From Daucus carota subsp. sativus (lineage: Eukaryota > Streptophyta > Magnoliopsida > Apiales > Apiaceae): a stretch of DNA of 64,000 nt. Each line of letters begins with the position of its first letter. Positions within the stretch are counted from its first letter, which is position 1. The stretch lies in the NCBI RefSeq assembly GCF_001625215.2, contig NC_030386.2:14540545-14604544 (forward strand), in the 5' to 3' direction. The notes below the pieces were generated by a model that was given only the letters and a program-made list of their open reading frames with translations, was not told the origin of the DNA and made no database searches. This document shows, piece after piece, positions 25,895-37,700 of the stretch. The translations under genes were made by a program, and so were the position numbers.

Positions 25895-28800
25895 ATGATG
25901 AGAAGAAGAGATTTTCATATGTACTCTGCATTACTAATACTTGTGTTATTCAGTTTCACTGATGAAACAGTGACAACTTCAGTGACTGATGATGATATCA
26001 TCTCAAGATTCCAACAATACCTGAAAATAAACACAGCCCATCCAAACCCCAAGTACTATGAAGCAGCTGATTTCATACTGTCTGAAGCAAAGGCTTTGTC
26101 TTTAGAATCACAGTCAATTGAGTTTGTGAAAGGGAAGCCCCTTGTTATACTCAAGTGGCCTGGAAAGGACACAACTTTACAGTCCATTCTGCTGAATTCA
26201 CACACTGATGTTGTCCCTGTTGAGGACCACAAGTGGGTACTGCCCCCTTTTGAGGCCCGTGTCGAAAATGGGAATGTTTATGCTAGAGGGTCTCAGGATA
26301 TGAAGTGTGTAGGGTTGCAGTACTTGGAGGCCATTAGGAAGCTTAAAGATTCGGGCTTTAGGCCTTTACGCGATGTTTATTTGTCGTTTGTGCCTGATGA
26401 GGAGATTGGAGGGCATGATGGGGCTGAAAAGTTTGCGAATTCGGAGGTTTTTGAGAGGATGAATGTGGGGATTGTGTTGGATGAGGGGTTGCCGTCGACT
26501 AATGAGAAGTATAGAGTGTTTTATGCTGAGAGGTCTCCATGGTGGCTGGTTATTAAGTCTACTGGTGCTCCTGGACATGGTGCTAAGCTTTATGATAATA
26601 CTGCTATGGAGAATTTGTTTAAGAGTATTGAGAGTATTAGGAGGTTTAGAGGTGCTCAATTTGATTTGGTTAAGGCCGGGTTGACGGCTGAAGGCGAGGT
26701 TGTTTCCGTAAATATGGTAGCCCTCAAAGCTGGCACTCCGTCTCCAACTGTAAGTGCATACTGATCACATCATATCAGAGAAAGAGAATCATAATCATTA
26801 TTCTTTATGTGCGTCTTATTGTATTTGGAATTTATGCTAAGCTGCCCTTTTCTTTTGTTGGGCATGCTATGAATTTTTTTTGCGCATTAGATATTTAAGT
26901 ATACATAATTTTTGGACTAAGGCTGCAGAACGTTATTCATGTGCCAGCAGACACGAATTCATATAAAAAATTATAGGATGTAATATTATCTTGTTTTGGA
27001 ATATGGGAATTTAAGTTCTCATAACCTTGATGAACAAAACAAAGACTTGGACCATTAGGTAATTGGCTACTTGGATATAAAAAATTGTGGGATTCAGGAG
27101 GCGATCGAACTATTAATGTGATGAACTATTAATTGTGGGATTTCTGTTGATGAAGAAGATAATTGACAAAGGGAGATTGAAGGAAACAAGAAATCTACAA
27201 ACATAATTACCAATTAGATGGTCCGATTAAATGCAAGTGAAGTTTACGAGCTTCAGGCATTGCATGACTTGCAGTAAGCGAGAATCTGTAAAAGCTGGAA
27301 CACTAGGAATATTAGGCTGCGGTTTAAGCTCATTATTAATCTCAAATAAATTAACAAAGCATTGTTTACTTGAAAGGTGGAGAGGTGCTCTTTCGTACTT
27401 TTATGGTGATAAGGATATCCTATCAACTTAAAACATGTTTCCTCTGAATGAGTTGTGCCATAGTAAGTGCCCGATAGATTGCCTCTTCTAACATTATTAG
27501 TTAAAATAATAATAATAATAATCTATCTTGATTAGGATCAGTTGTTCTCATACGACTGAGAAGATAAACGATAAAGTGCAGTACTTTGTGGAACAACGAA
27601 CTTGTACAAATTACTTGTTCTTTGAAACATGAGTACACCTTGTTAATTTCTTGTAGTAGTTCTAGCAGAAGAATTTGTGGTAGAATGGCCGTAAAATGAT
27701 CACCAAGCCCCATAAAAGCAATTGAGCAGCCGTCTATATCTTTCTTGTAGTAGTTCTAGCAGAAGAATTTGTGGTAGATAGGCTGTGAAATGTTCTTGAA
27801 GCCCCATAAAAGCAATTGAGCATCCCTCTGTATCTTTTAGATTCTCTGTGATTTTATAAACCGTACAACATCAGCAAGTGCCTTTGGAACAGTAACTATA
27901 TTAGTAAATTCATAGTACGGACCTCAAATTGTAGTTAATGCTGTTTCTATCTGTTTCTCTGGCTGTTTTGTGTACCCAATTTAATGCTTTTGCATCGTTG
28001 GAGTTCTGAATATTAATACCATCCTTCTTTTCTACTAGGGTTTTGTCATGAATCTCCAGCCATCTGAAGCTGAGGCTGCTTTTGATATTCGAGTGCCACC
28101 AACTGCTGATCAAGCTTCCTTGGAGAGACGAATTGCTGAAGAATGGGCGCCGACTTCACGTAACATGACATTTGAGGTGATAAAGCATACTTGCATTCTT
28201 TTCTATTCCTGAGTACTTACAGCAGCAGTATTTCTGTAAAGTTTTTGTTTTCCTATGATTTTTGACCAGTTAGTTAGATGATGTGAAGTGGAAATTTTTT
28301 ATTTCGATATGCTTTCTGTTCTCCTGCTTGGTATATAGATATTACACACACGCAATGATGCAGACATATAATGTCCTCGTGCTTTCCAAGGCCAGTTATG
28401 GTTTATTGTAACTGTAGAACTGAAGCTTTATGTGCCTTGGTGGCTTTCCTGTGGTAGTTGTTTCTAGTAAGCTATTTCAATAAAGCCTGTTTAAGGTGTC
28501 CCTAATTCTGATGATATTGAATATTACATGCTGTCGTACACCTCTTGTTGTGAAGCCATTATAAAGTCAATAGATGTGTGTATGTCTGTAATCTGTATCC
28601 ATATCTCATGGTTTTCGCTATAGGATTTCTTTCTTGGACCTCTCATAAAAATGCGGGTATACAATAGATAATACTTGTATGGCCGAAAATGTAAAACAAC
28701 TTGTCAAAATACTGCACTTTAATATCTTATAGAAGTTCCAATTCATGCCCCGTGTACTTATATGAAACTAGCTTGGGCAGTTTAAGCAGAAGGTTTCCGC

Positions 28801-29406
28801 ATATGACAAGTTTGGACAACCTATCCTCACAGCTACAGATCAATCCAATCATTGGTGGTCACTATTAGAAGATGCAATCGCCAAAGCTAATGGGAAACTT
28901 GAAAAGCCCGAGATTTTTCCTGCCTCAACAGATGCTCGTTACTTTAGGGATCGAGGTTTACCAGCAATTGGCTTTTCTCCCATGGCAAACACTCCTATTC
29001 TCCTTCATGACCACAACGAGGTAGTATTTGTAACAATATACTGATCTATCAGTCTGTCGAACTCGAATGTTATTTTATGAATGAGATACTCATATGTGCA
29101 AGAGACTAAGTTTATGCAAAATATGATGTTGTGACATAGTATGTTTGGCTATAACAAAAGTTGACATTGTATGTTATACAAATTTAAGCACCCGCTTTGG
29201 TAAAACGATGCACCCGCTTTGGTAGAAAGATCTTTAGGATAGAATTGCTTTTGAGATTTCCATGTGATGTGTCTGATTGTTGTATATTCATTTTGCAGTT
29301 TCTGAACAAGGATGAATACCTGAGAGGAATCGAGATTTATGAGTCCATAATCAAAGTGTACGCATCTTTTGGTGATACAAAAGATAGCACCAGAGACGAG
29401 CTCTAA
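25895..29406 (+). CDS. ACY1: Aminoacylase-1-like M20 metallopeptidase, 4 exons, 446 aa
   Basis: Coding join: 25895-26749, 28039-28176, 28781-29020, 29299-29406; 1341 nt, all introns phase 0. The start at 25895 gives a basic then hydrophobic N-terminus (MMRRRDFHMYSALLILVLFS), a likely signal peptide; the open frame upstream has no ATG. The family hydrolyses N-acyl amino acids using two zinc ions. Visible metal and catalytic residues are H103 in NSHTDVVPV, D135 in GSQDMKC, E169/E170 in VPDEEIGGHDG, E197 in LDEG and H407 in LHDHNE. The M20 dimerisation domain (SPWWLVIKSTGAPGHGAKL onward) is intact, and nothing essential is missing. Length matches plant homologues. Secretion or ER location is inferred from the leader. 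Confidence 0.93.
27648..27837. repeat. 94 bp tandem duplication in intron 1 of the aminoacylase gene
   Basis: Two adjacent copies (27648-27741 and 27742-27837) start TTCTTGTAGTAGTTCTAGC and share AGCCCCATAAAAGCAATTGA. They differ at roughly a dozen positions. No function is apparent. Confidence 0.85.
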
Positions 29407-30548
29407 GAAATTGGTAGGTTTCTTTATGATTTGTGCTATATGACTAGGACAAACTTGATGAAAATAATATGTGTATTGTATAAAAAATAAGTTGTCAGGA
29501 TACCAGGTATTTCCATCATTTTGTAATGGAGCTTGCTGATCACTGCTGTGAAATAGCCAAGAGAATTTTGACATCATATTTTAATTATTAGAGTTAGAAG
29601 CATACAATGTGTCCTGTTTCGCATGAAAATGACAGGCCTTGAGTGTTAATTTACATCATCTGCATATTTGCCAAGGATCCTAAACTGGGACATTCACGAG
29701 TTTACCCCACATGCAAATAGTAAAATATGGTCTGTTGCGTTATTTATTCGTCTTGATAGCGCAATATATGAGACGTATGAATCTGTGGAGCAGAATAGAA
29801 TTTGAGTATACTGATTGATCTAAACTACAAAGTGGTGATGTTAGACTGTTAGTGCGAATGTATCTCTCGCTACGCCCAATTGCTTTGGATGCTGGAATAG
29901 ATGGCACACAATCTCGTTATTTCCCTTTCACAGAATCCACATGGAATCGTCATATAATTAGGTTTCCACGCAATCCCCCAAGAATCGTGTTTGTAAGAGC
30001 AAGTGCAGTACTCGTCCACTTTCCAAGTTTTTGATCCCACATAATAATAATAATGAGATTTTATGCTCATAACAGAATTAAATGTTTCACCTTTACCATA
30101 AACATGTAACTAATTCATTATTCAGACGGTTATACTGGAGATTGAAGTAGGTTACGGTGATTTTTTATAGTAGGAAATATAGAAATTCATAGAATTTTTT
30201 TTTTTTTTGTCGCAAGACTTTCACATCATTGAATTGTATCGAAATACAATACCGAATCTCGGTAAGCTTTTTCATACATGAAAGACTTTCATCTAACCAA
30301 AAGACATGTCGAAATACCCCACAAAATTAGATAAAAATTTTGATGTCTGGAAAAAACACTTGAAAGAAAAGCAAAATCCGCACAACTAAGAATAAAGGAA
30401 AACTTTCATTCAAAAAAATATCCGGACTAACCAAAGGTCTTGCAGAGATGGCCCTGGAAATTTTGCCAATAAAAGTTTAATGACTGGAAAAAAAAACCCG
30501 GATGAGAGACAAAAGTCCGCAGAAAGAAAGAAACTAAAGGAGAGAAAA
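29407..30548. other. Intergenic region after the aminoacylase gene
   Basis: The 3' UTR of the aminoacylase gene lies at the left. A long T run (about 30197-30210) followed by scattered A-rich sequence suggests old retroelement debris, but no element ends can be set. No gene is seen. Confidence 0.35.
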
Positions 30549-31306
30549 TGTAACACCCCAGTCCCATATCGAAGATTGTGTGGACTTTAGTTCAGTTTAT
30601 AGGCATAAGTACAATTATCAATTGCACCAACAAATCATGATCTTTTGGGGGCATGTGATGGGCTTGTGAATTACCCAAGTTGTTGCAATTGGACCAGTGT
30701 ATTTCGACTTATTTTCGGATTCGGAATTCGGGACTTGACCCGATTTTCGAAAAAGACTCGGGATTTGACCCGGGTTGTCACATATGGTATTAGAGCGAGG
30801 CTCTCGAAAGCAGAGATCCGAAGGCGGGGACACAGAGCAAGCCGGTATTATCCCACAATGGCTAGAGAGGTTCGATCTGGGCCTATGGGCTATCCGTTTC
30901 GGCCTGACGAGGACGTCAGGAATTTAAATGGGGAGTTTGTAACACCCCAGTCCCACATCGGAGGAGTGTGTGGACTTTAGTTCAGTTTATAGGCATAAGT
31001 ACTACTACCAATTGCACCAACAAATCATAATCTTTTGGGGGCCTGTGATGGGCTTGTGGATTACCCAAGTTGTTGCAATTGGATTTGGAATTCGAGACTC
31101 GACCCGATTTTCGAAAAAGACTCGGGATTTGATCCGGGTTGTCACATATACCATTTATAACATTCCAAGCCCAAAACTAGATGCATACCGGACTCAACCA
31201 CCACAGGTCGGCCCAAAAGTGCTAGCAAATTTGGTATACATTAGTTATTTGCTTATGCATATAAAGGCCCAAATACTCTCTTATCTAACCGATGTGGGAT
31301 GTTACA
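30549..31306 (+). mobile_element. TRIM-like LTR element with 5 bp target duplication
   Basis: It begins TGTAACACCCCAGTCCCA and ends GATGTGGGATGTTACA, flanked by GAAAA on both sides (30544-30548 and 31307-31311). A direct repeat of about 210-235 bp occurs twice (30549-30782 and 30938-31146). The first copy is followed two bases later by TGGTATTAGAGC, a one-base variant of the usual plant primer-binding site complementary to initiator Met-tRNA. Before the second copy is a short purine tract. The internal part is only about 155 bp, so it cannot code for proteins. The second LTR copy is longer (to 31306), so the two LTRs are unequal. Confidence 0.75.
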
Positions 31307-31311
31307 GAAAA

Positions 31312-31940
31312 GAAAAGGAGGAAATAAAGAAAGAATCAAGCACGAAAGATTATACCAAGCACCAAAACAAAGTCATCAAAAATGACATAATCGTTAATAA
31401 ACGACAAACAAAATCGCAATACACAATCAAAAGTCATAAATTATGGCACTCCCTCGAAAGGGGCACAATAATAAAAATCAAAGAAACAACAAGTCTTATA
31501 AATCTAGTTATAAAACGATTCATAAAAATAAAAAACTAAATATATGACCAATTAGAAAGGACATATAAGACAAATATGTTTAAAAATCACTAAAACAAAA
31601 GATTTTGAACTCATGTCATTGTTTTGGGGTCAATTCACACGAGCCTTACATTATCGAATATAAATATATGTAATCACTCTTATGGCTAAGATTGAATCGC
31701 AATCGCTTAACTCGTCATTGACCACAATTGATTTATCACCAAATCAAAATTTTGAAAATCGAGTAGATCTTAAATATTGGAACGGATCCGGTAGGAAGTA
31801 TTATTGAGAAAACGAGAACAAATCAAGAGAAATAAACTAATTCGGAGTTTTTCATCGGTGAAAATCTTCTGATATTGCATGAAATTGGGCTCATTAACAG
31901 GATAAATAGAACACCGGGGCTGAGTAAAACTAAAGACCCA
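31312..31940. other. Non-coding region between transposons
   Basis: A-rich sequence with no convincing frame, RNA gene or element end. Confidence 0.4.
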
Positions 31941-31943
31941 TTA

Positions 31944-32338
31944 GAGCATCTCCAACTGCGTTGGCTATAATCGTTGGCTAAATTAAACTTGTAAGACATT
32001 ATGTAAAATTTGCTGAACCTGTAAGACATTGTACTTTAATGGTATTGGCTATATTGGTTGGTTATAATTTAAAAATCGAATGTTATTAATATTTTAGTTT
32101 GTTAAAATAGAATATATCAGTTTAATATGGTAATAAATGATATGCAATCATCCTACAGATTTGTTACAGACCTGTAGAGGTTCGACAAATATAGTCGTCC
32201 ATAGAAGGTTGACTAAAATTATAGACAACAGATTCACGTGGTTGGAGTGCGATTTTTTTCAAGAGGTTGGCTAAATTTTTTATATTTGGAATGCCAACTC
32301 ACTTTTTAGCTAAAGATTTTGTATGTTTGGAGATGCTC
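31944..32338. mobile_element. Tourist-like MITE, TTA target duplication
   Basis: The left end GAGCATCTCCAACTGCGTTGG pairs with the right end TTTGGAGATGCTC, flanked by TTA on both sides. The interior repeats TTGGCTA motifs near both ends. There is no coding capacity. Confidence 0.85.
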
Positions 32339-32349
32339 TTATATACACT

Positions 32350-32470
32350 AACACATTTCTACATTATATTATACTCAGTTGATTATGCTTTTCTCCCGAG
32401 GGCAAAACCACAACACATTTCTACATTATATTATACTCAGTTGATTATGCTTTTCTCCGGAGGGCAAAAA
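32350..32470. repeat. 62 bp tandem duplication
   Basis: Two copies of a unit starting AACACATTTCTACATTATAT (32350 and 32412) are almost identical, so the duplication is recent. It lies just right of the MITE. Confidence 0.9.
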
Positions 32471-32857
32471 CAAAATGTAACTCATTGAACGGAAACCATC
32501 AGATAGTTCAAGCAATTTCCATAGTTGAGTCCTAAACTCTAAACTGAAGCAATATTTTTTGCCTCTGCCCTGTTTCGAAGAATTACAAAATAAAATTCGT
32601 AGATTAATGTCTAAAATGCATGTATTTTTTATAAAAGGGAGATAGAAAATTTTAAGATATATGTCCAACATGCATGTTTTTTTAATAAAGGAAAGATAAA
32701 AGTATTTAAAATGTGTCTGAAGCACGAATAGGCGCAATGACACCATATATTCACATAAAAAGTCTACAGCAACGAAAAACCCAAAATAGATTGCTATAAT
32801 CCGGACCATCCAGTATTACCGGTAATAGGCACAAGATCCATTGATTTGGTTGGAAAT

Positions 32858-32890
<33 letters not shown>

Positions 32891-33249
32891 TTGATTTAAA
32901 TATAAATACTAGCATATGTTAAGCACTGACAAAATGAACAAGAAAAGAAAACTCCAGATATATGTAAAAATCTACCACCAAAATTCACTGCCTTGGTTCA
33001 TGGTTGACATAAACCGAAGAAGGAAAAGAAAGCCACACGTTTCTCAACCATCCACAGGTTTCGGTAAAGTTTTTAAATTATAAACTAGATGTCAAGTTTG
33101 ATGTTTTAGTTGGTACATTCCTTAAATCTCATTGAAGAATCAGGATGATGCCCGGTAATAATTCTCGGGAAGGCAGAGTGAACGGGTTTCCATCCAAGCA
33201 ACTTCATATGAAAATTGACAAGCTAGTTCACCATTATCTGGTTCTTACA
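32471..33249. other. Downstream region of the DUF1666 gene
   Basis: This includes an (AAT)n microsatellite at about 32860-32890 and an approximate direct repeat near 32600-32700 (TGCATGT followed by TTTTTATAAA). The 3' UTR of the minus-strand DUF1666 gene should be at its right end. No gene is seen. Confidence 0.4.
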
Positions 33250-36200
33250 TTAGCAAGGAAAAAGTATAGGAGATGGATCTCTCTGCAGCTTTCCTTTTGA
33301 CAAGTCTAGTTTCTTCATCTTCTCTTCACACCAAAGCAACTGCTCTCTGCTGATCCTCGCCATCCGTAAAACCCTGCGCAAGATTTTGACATCGATCAGT
33401 CCTAACAAGAGCTCCACGTCCTCTTCTGTTGCTGGCCAAGATTTCTTCTTCCAACCCTTCCTCTTTTTGCGCAATTCCTTCAATTTAATCTCTTTCTGCA
33501 GATATCAAGTACATACTGTCAGAATCATATCATATTAACATTTGTCAGCTACTTAACTAAATGAAGTTTTACATCTAATACAATCTATAACACAATTGAC
33601 TAACCGAGGCACTTAAATTCAATTTTAGGACTAGAAAATTTTAGTGGAACTTGCAATATCAATGATAGCAGGTTCTATATGTTTATGCCTGAGATATTTG
33701 AGAAGAGGGAATTAAAGTAACGTATGCAGGAAAGGAGATCTAATGACTGTAACGTATATGTGAGGGGAAGGTAGTCAATAGTCATACCCAAAGAAGATAT
33801 CAATAAGTTGATGTATAAAGTATTAAATCTTATTTGCAGAAGTAAATAATTTGCTTGTTCTATGGGACCATATTACCATATTTAATCAGTGTGGTCATTG
33901 CTGCGATGTCAATAAATATGGTGTAATTCGCATCAGGTAAAAGATTCATCGACTATGTTACATTGGACAGCTACCTTTGTTCCTAGGCCTCTTCTAGCAT
34001 TTGAAAGTCTGATAATAAACATCATCTGAAGTGATATACATTAAGAGCTTATGCTCTGTTCTTCTCATCTTCACAGTTAAACATTTTAGCAGAATTTAAA
34101 CAGTCAAAACGTTTAACTTTTTTACATACAAATTATTAGGTAGGACGAGATAGGCTAGTTCCTATACAAACTATTCAGCTATTGAGACTACAATGTGCAA
34201 AACAACATTGTATGCAAGGTAATCTATGAGAAAAAAATAGGGGGAAACATATGCTAAAACCTGTGAGTCTGTGACGCCCCCAGTTCTGGGTTACTTGACC
34301 TTATAAGACTTTTGGAGAGAAGCTAAAATGTTCTTGCGAGAAAAATATGCATCTAAAAATGATTTCACACAGACTGCCTGTAAACGATTTTAAATTAGAT
34401 AGCATAACTGATTTACCTGTTTAAGAGATGACTGAACTTGTTGGAGGGGAGTAGGCAACTGAGTCTGACCTCCAAAAAGGTCACGGACACCACCTGATTT
34501 CTTCTTGTCCATTTTCAAGAAGTGGTGGAATGTGAGGATTGAGCTCTCTATTGTTTTAATTAAATCTGGAGCAAGTACCTTCAGATCTGACTCCTCTTCT
34601 TTCACCTCTTTTTTGTCTAAACCTGGGTAGTTTTTAATTCACAAATAAAAAATAATGACCATAATGAGGAATATATTCAAAATTCAGAAGGAGCGTTTAT
34701 AACTGACATGAAACTTCTGAACATCAAGAAAAGAGAATTCACAAATAATATTTAAAGAAGACTGACTTTAGAGTTATTGCTAACTTTCAAGTCTTTAGGG
34801 CTGAAATTTTAATTACAGATCTACAGATTCAAGAGTATAGGAACCCGAAGTGAGTTTTACCTTGCACCATTGGAACATGCAGTAATTTGGGGAGCGATTT
34901 TCTAGTTTGAGCATATATTTCCGGCCTGTGACCCTGTTCAAAAGGTTCATTTTCGACAAACCTCTGTAACAAAACCTGAAACTGTTGGAATTGCTGAGCA
35001 CTGTAATTGTAGGTGCAGGAATTTTCAGGTTCAACAGATATTTTCTGGCTTAAATATGTGTACTGGCAATGGAGCAACTCCCAAGTTAAGCATATATGAG
35101 CAGCATATGCGACTTCAAGATCTTGTAATGGGCTGTTAGGGAGCTCCTGTAACTGTTCAGTCTCATCCCCAGGCTCTTCAAACTTTTTCAGGGATAGGCA
35201 TCGCAAAGGGGATGCAAGCTTCTTAGAAGTAAACCTTGGTGACGGAGTCGATGAACCTTGAGGACCTGTATCACGAGACCTTGGTGACGGAGTTGATGAA
35301 AATTGAGAACCTGCATTAGGAAACCTTCGTGACGGAGTTGATCACACAACACTTCAAAAATTATATGCAATTTGAATAGTGCAACTTTTAAGTTATCAAG
35401 GAAGTCAATCAAACTTATTACCAAATTTACATAAAAGCATGATTGCAATTAAACTATTGTTACTAAGTACATATTTGGGAATATATTTTATAAAGTGTTA
35501 TAGAGAACTTGGAAAAAAAAAACATTTCAAATATCTTTTTAAAACACATAAGCAGTAAGTGTATTACATATCGATTTATTAGCAACCTGAGGAAACTAGT
35601 CCTGTTTGTTGCTCAATTATTTAGCAATAATGTGTTATATTAGTATGTCATAAAATTCTGTTTTTTGGATATGGTCAATTGCACTTGTAAAAATTGTTCA
35701 ATGATCACATGCACATACCGACAGAAATCAAGGTACTCAGACACACATATGGACTAATACTCAAACCTTCAGGTCAATTATATAGCAGTTATGTTAATTA
35801 TGTTGCTAAGTTTTGTTGTTTTTTTATTTATGATCAATTGCACTTGTAGAAATTAAGATACTCAAGACACAGATACCGACCGAGATTGAGATAATCACAC
35901 ACGTATCGACAGAAATTATAATAATCACACACATGCCGACAGAAATTGAGATACTCACACGTATTTACAGAAAGTATAATAATAACACACATACCGACAG
36001 AAATTGAGATACTCACACACGTATTTACAGAAACTATAATAATCACACACAATCCCGACACTGAGATAGAATCCTCAACCTTCCTCTAATTCCCGAGAGG
36101 AGATAGTGATTAATATGTAGGATTTCCCACATGTAGATAACGAGATAGAATCACATGTTGTAAAATCCATTGCATATTCTCACATTATGACTGACTACAA

Positions 36201-36722
36201 TTCACATATGTGTACCAAATCATATCCAAGAAACACATCAATTAAAGAGAGAAACAGATAAAACCCGAAAACAATACCAATGTCGTTGAGCTGCTGAGCA
36301 CTCAAGCGATCAAACAACAGCATTCTTTCACAATACTTATCATACACCTCCGCGAACCCCGACCAGAACTGCCTCCCTTCCGCTTCCACATCCCTCCAAT
36401 CAGCCGAGCTCGTCTCGCCTTCCTCCTCCTCCCCCTCCTCCTCCTCTTCGGGGCACGTTTCCTCCGGGATCAGCACCATAAAGCTATTCCTCCGCAGCTC
36501 CTTCAACCTCCTTTTCACTTCATTCGTAATGAAATCATCGTCATCATCCTCCTCATCACCATTATCATTATTGTCTTCAGGCTCAACACTGATTGATTTG
36601 CCCAATGCATCAACATTCTGTTCAGCAGCTGCCTGTTCTGACTGCTGAGCAGACTTAGCGTCTGAATCATTCAGCGGGGCTTGTTTGTGGGCTTTTTTTC
36701 TTATTTTTTTCAGGAAATCCAT
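33250..36722 (-). CDS. DUF1666 family protein, 4 exons, 448 aa
   Basis: Exons in coding order: 36722-36278, 35310-34861, 34622-34417, 33495-33250; 1347 nt, in phase. The protein starts MDFLKKIRKKAHKQ and has a very acidic middle-N region (EDDDDD, then a run of Glu with Gly), then the conserved block WSGFAEVYDKYCERMLLFD. Exon 2 carries the LQDLEVAYAAHICLTWELLH block, and the C-terminus is strongly basic (KKRKGWKKKSW) with a helical EQLLWCEEKMKKLDL segment. This arrangement fits plant DUF1666 proteins, sometimes labelled ribosomal protein L34Ae-like; the biochemical role is unknown to me. Exon 2 begins inside a 45 bp tandem repeat that duplicates the splice acceptor, encoding a repeated SSTPSPR motif. 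Confidence 0.82.
35866..36062. repeat. Minisatellite in intron 1 of the DUF1666 gene
   Basis: A unit of about 60 bp (CCGACAGAAATTGAGATACTC..., then GTATTTACAGAAA..TATAATAATCACACAC) is repeated about three times, with half-units alternating. A lone related unit lies near 35717. Minus-strand frames across it are artefacts. Confidence 0.8.
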
Positions 36723-36906
36723 TGATAGCTTAGCAATGTGCAGCTGATGCCTGGTCTATTTTGTTGGGGATCAGGGGTTTAATGTGCGAAATGAAGTGAA
36801 AGATTTCAGGGAGTGAGCAGGTCAGTTTAAGTCATGAAACCCTAAGAAATTAGGGACGGGGAGGACCAGAATTTACTGCACGGGAAACAATGACCAAACT
36901 GTCGAA
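36723..36906 (-). promoter_or_regulatory. Upstream region of the DUF1666 gene
   Basis: Short region between the start codon at 36722 and a Helitron-like element. It should hold the leader and core promoter. No further sites can be supported. Confidence 0.35.
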
Positions 36907-37626
36907 TTATATACTTATATATAATAAGCCTAAGGGACATAATTTGGTCGCATGGTCCTATGGTCCAAAAGCTTATCATCCGTTGGATCGTATATTGAAC
37001 AAATAAGCACCGTTAGATTAGAACAAAATTAAATTCTGTTTAAAAAGGAAACTGACATCTACGCATGTTTATAATTCCTTTTCTGAATCCAAAACAAATT
37101 CTTTCTTTCATGTGTTTTTGGTTTTTTTTAATCCAAAATAAATATTTTCTACCAATTTTATTTGTAGAATCATATAAATCGAACCGTCACAAAATTATTT
37201 TTATCTAATATATTTGAAAATTAATAAGCCCAATTTATATGAGAAACGAATACAAAAACTTTTTCTTAATCCAAAACAAATTCTACCACCTTATTGCATT
37301 TTTATGATTCTATCTTCTTAATTCAAAACAAATCGTGTTTATTAATTTTAATCTCGAACCATAAAAAATTTTAAGAAAATATTTAAATCACATTAAAATA
37401 ATTCTAATATAAAATACATTTATAAATATAATCTAATAGGAGTTGGCGTCACATATTCTACTTAAAATAATTTAAAATTTGATAGAAATAATATAATACT
37501 TTGGCATGATACACACAATTTTAATTTATTATTTATAAATTAAATTTTTTCACATTATTTAAAATATATTTAAAAAGTTTATAAATAATTAAAAAGCTCC
37601 CGTGCCTTGCACGGGCTATAAGCTAG
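36907..37626 (+). mobile_element. Helitron-like non-autonomous element
   Basis: The right end has a GC-rich hairpin, CCCGTGC CTT GCACGGG (37599-37615), followed by CTAG at 37623-37626 and then T. This is the 3' signature of plant Helitrons (hairpin, CTRR, T). The left end TTATATACTTATATATAATAAGCC resembles the usual TCTATACTATATTATAATAAGC start, with TC changed to TT, and is preceded by A. No helicase frame is present. Confidence 0.6.
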
Positions 37627-37700
37627 TATTATATTACAGCAGGAAGTAGATTTTATGTTTTAAAAAATTCGAGATGACCGGAAATCTTTTAAATCCCTTC

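Noticed and set aside
29149..29577. 142-residue minus-strand frame
   Set aside because: It is antisense to the last exon and 3' UTR of the aminoacylase gene.
30785..30796. TGGTATTAGAGC considered as part of a tRNA gene
   Set aside because: It is only the 12-base primer-binding-site complement beside an LTR; no cloverleaf can be formed around it.
30970..31539. 189-residue plus-strand frame
   Set aside because: It begins inside the LTR of the TRIM-like element and runs into A-rich DNA; no domain is visible.
35834..36061. Regular spaced repeats that could suggest a CRISPR-like array
   Set aside because: Units are contiguous with no unique spacers, in a plant intron; it is a minisatellite.
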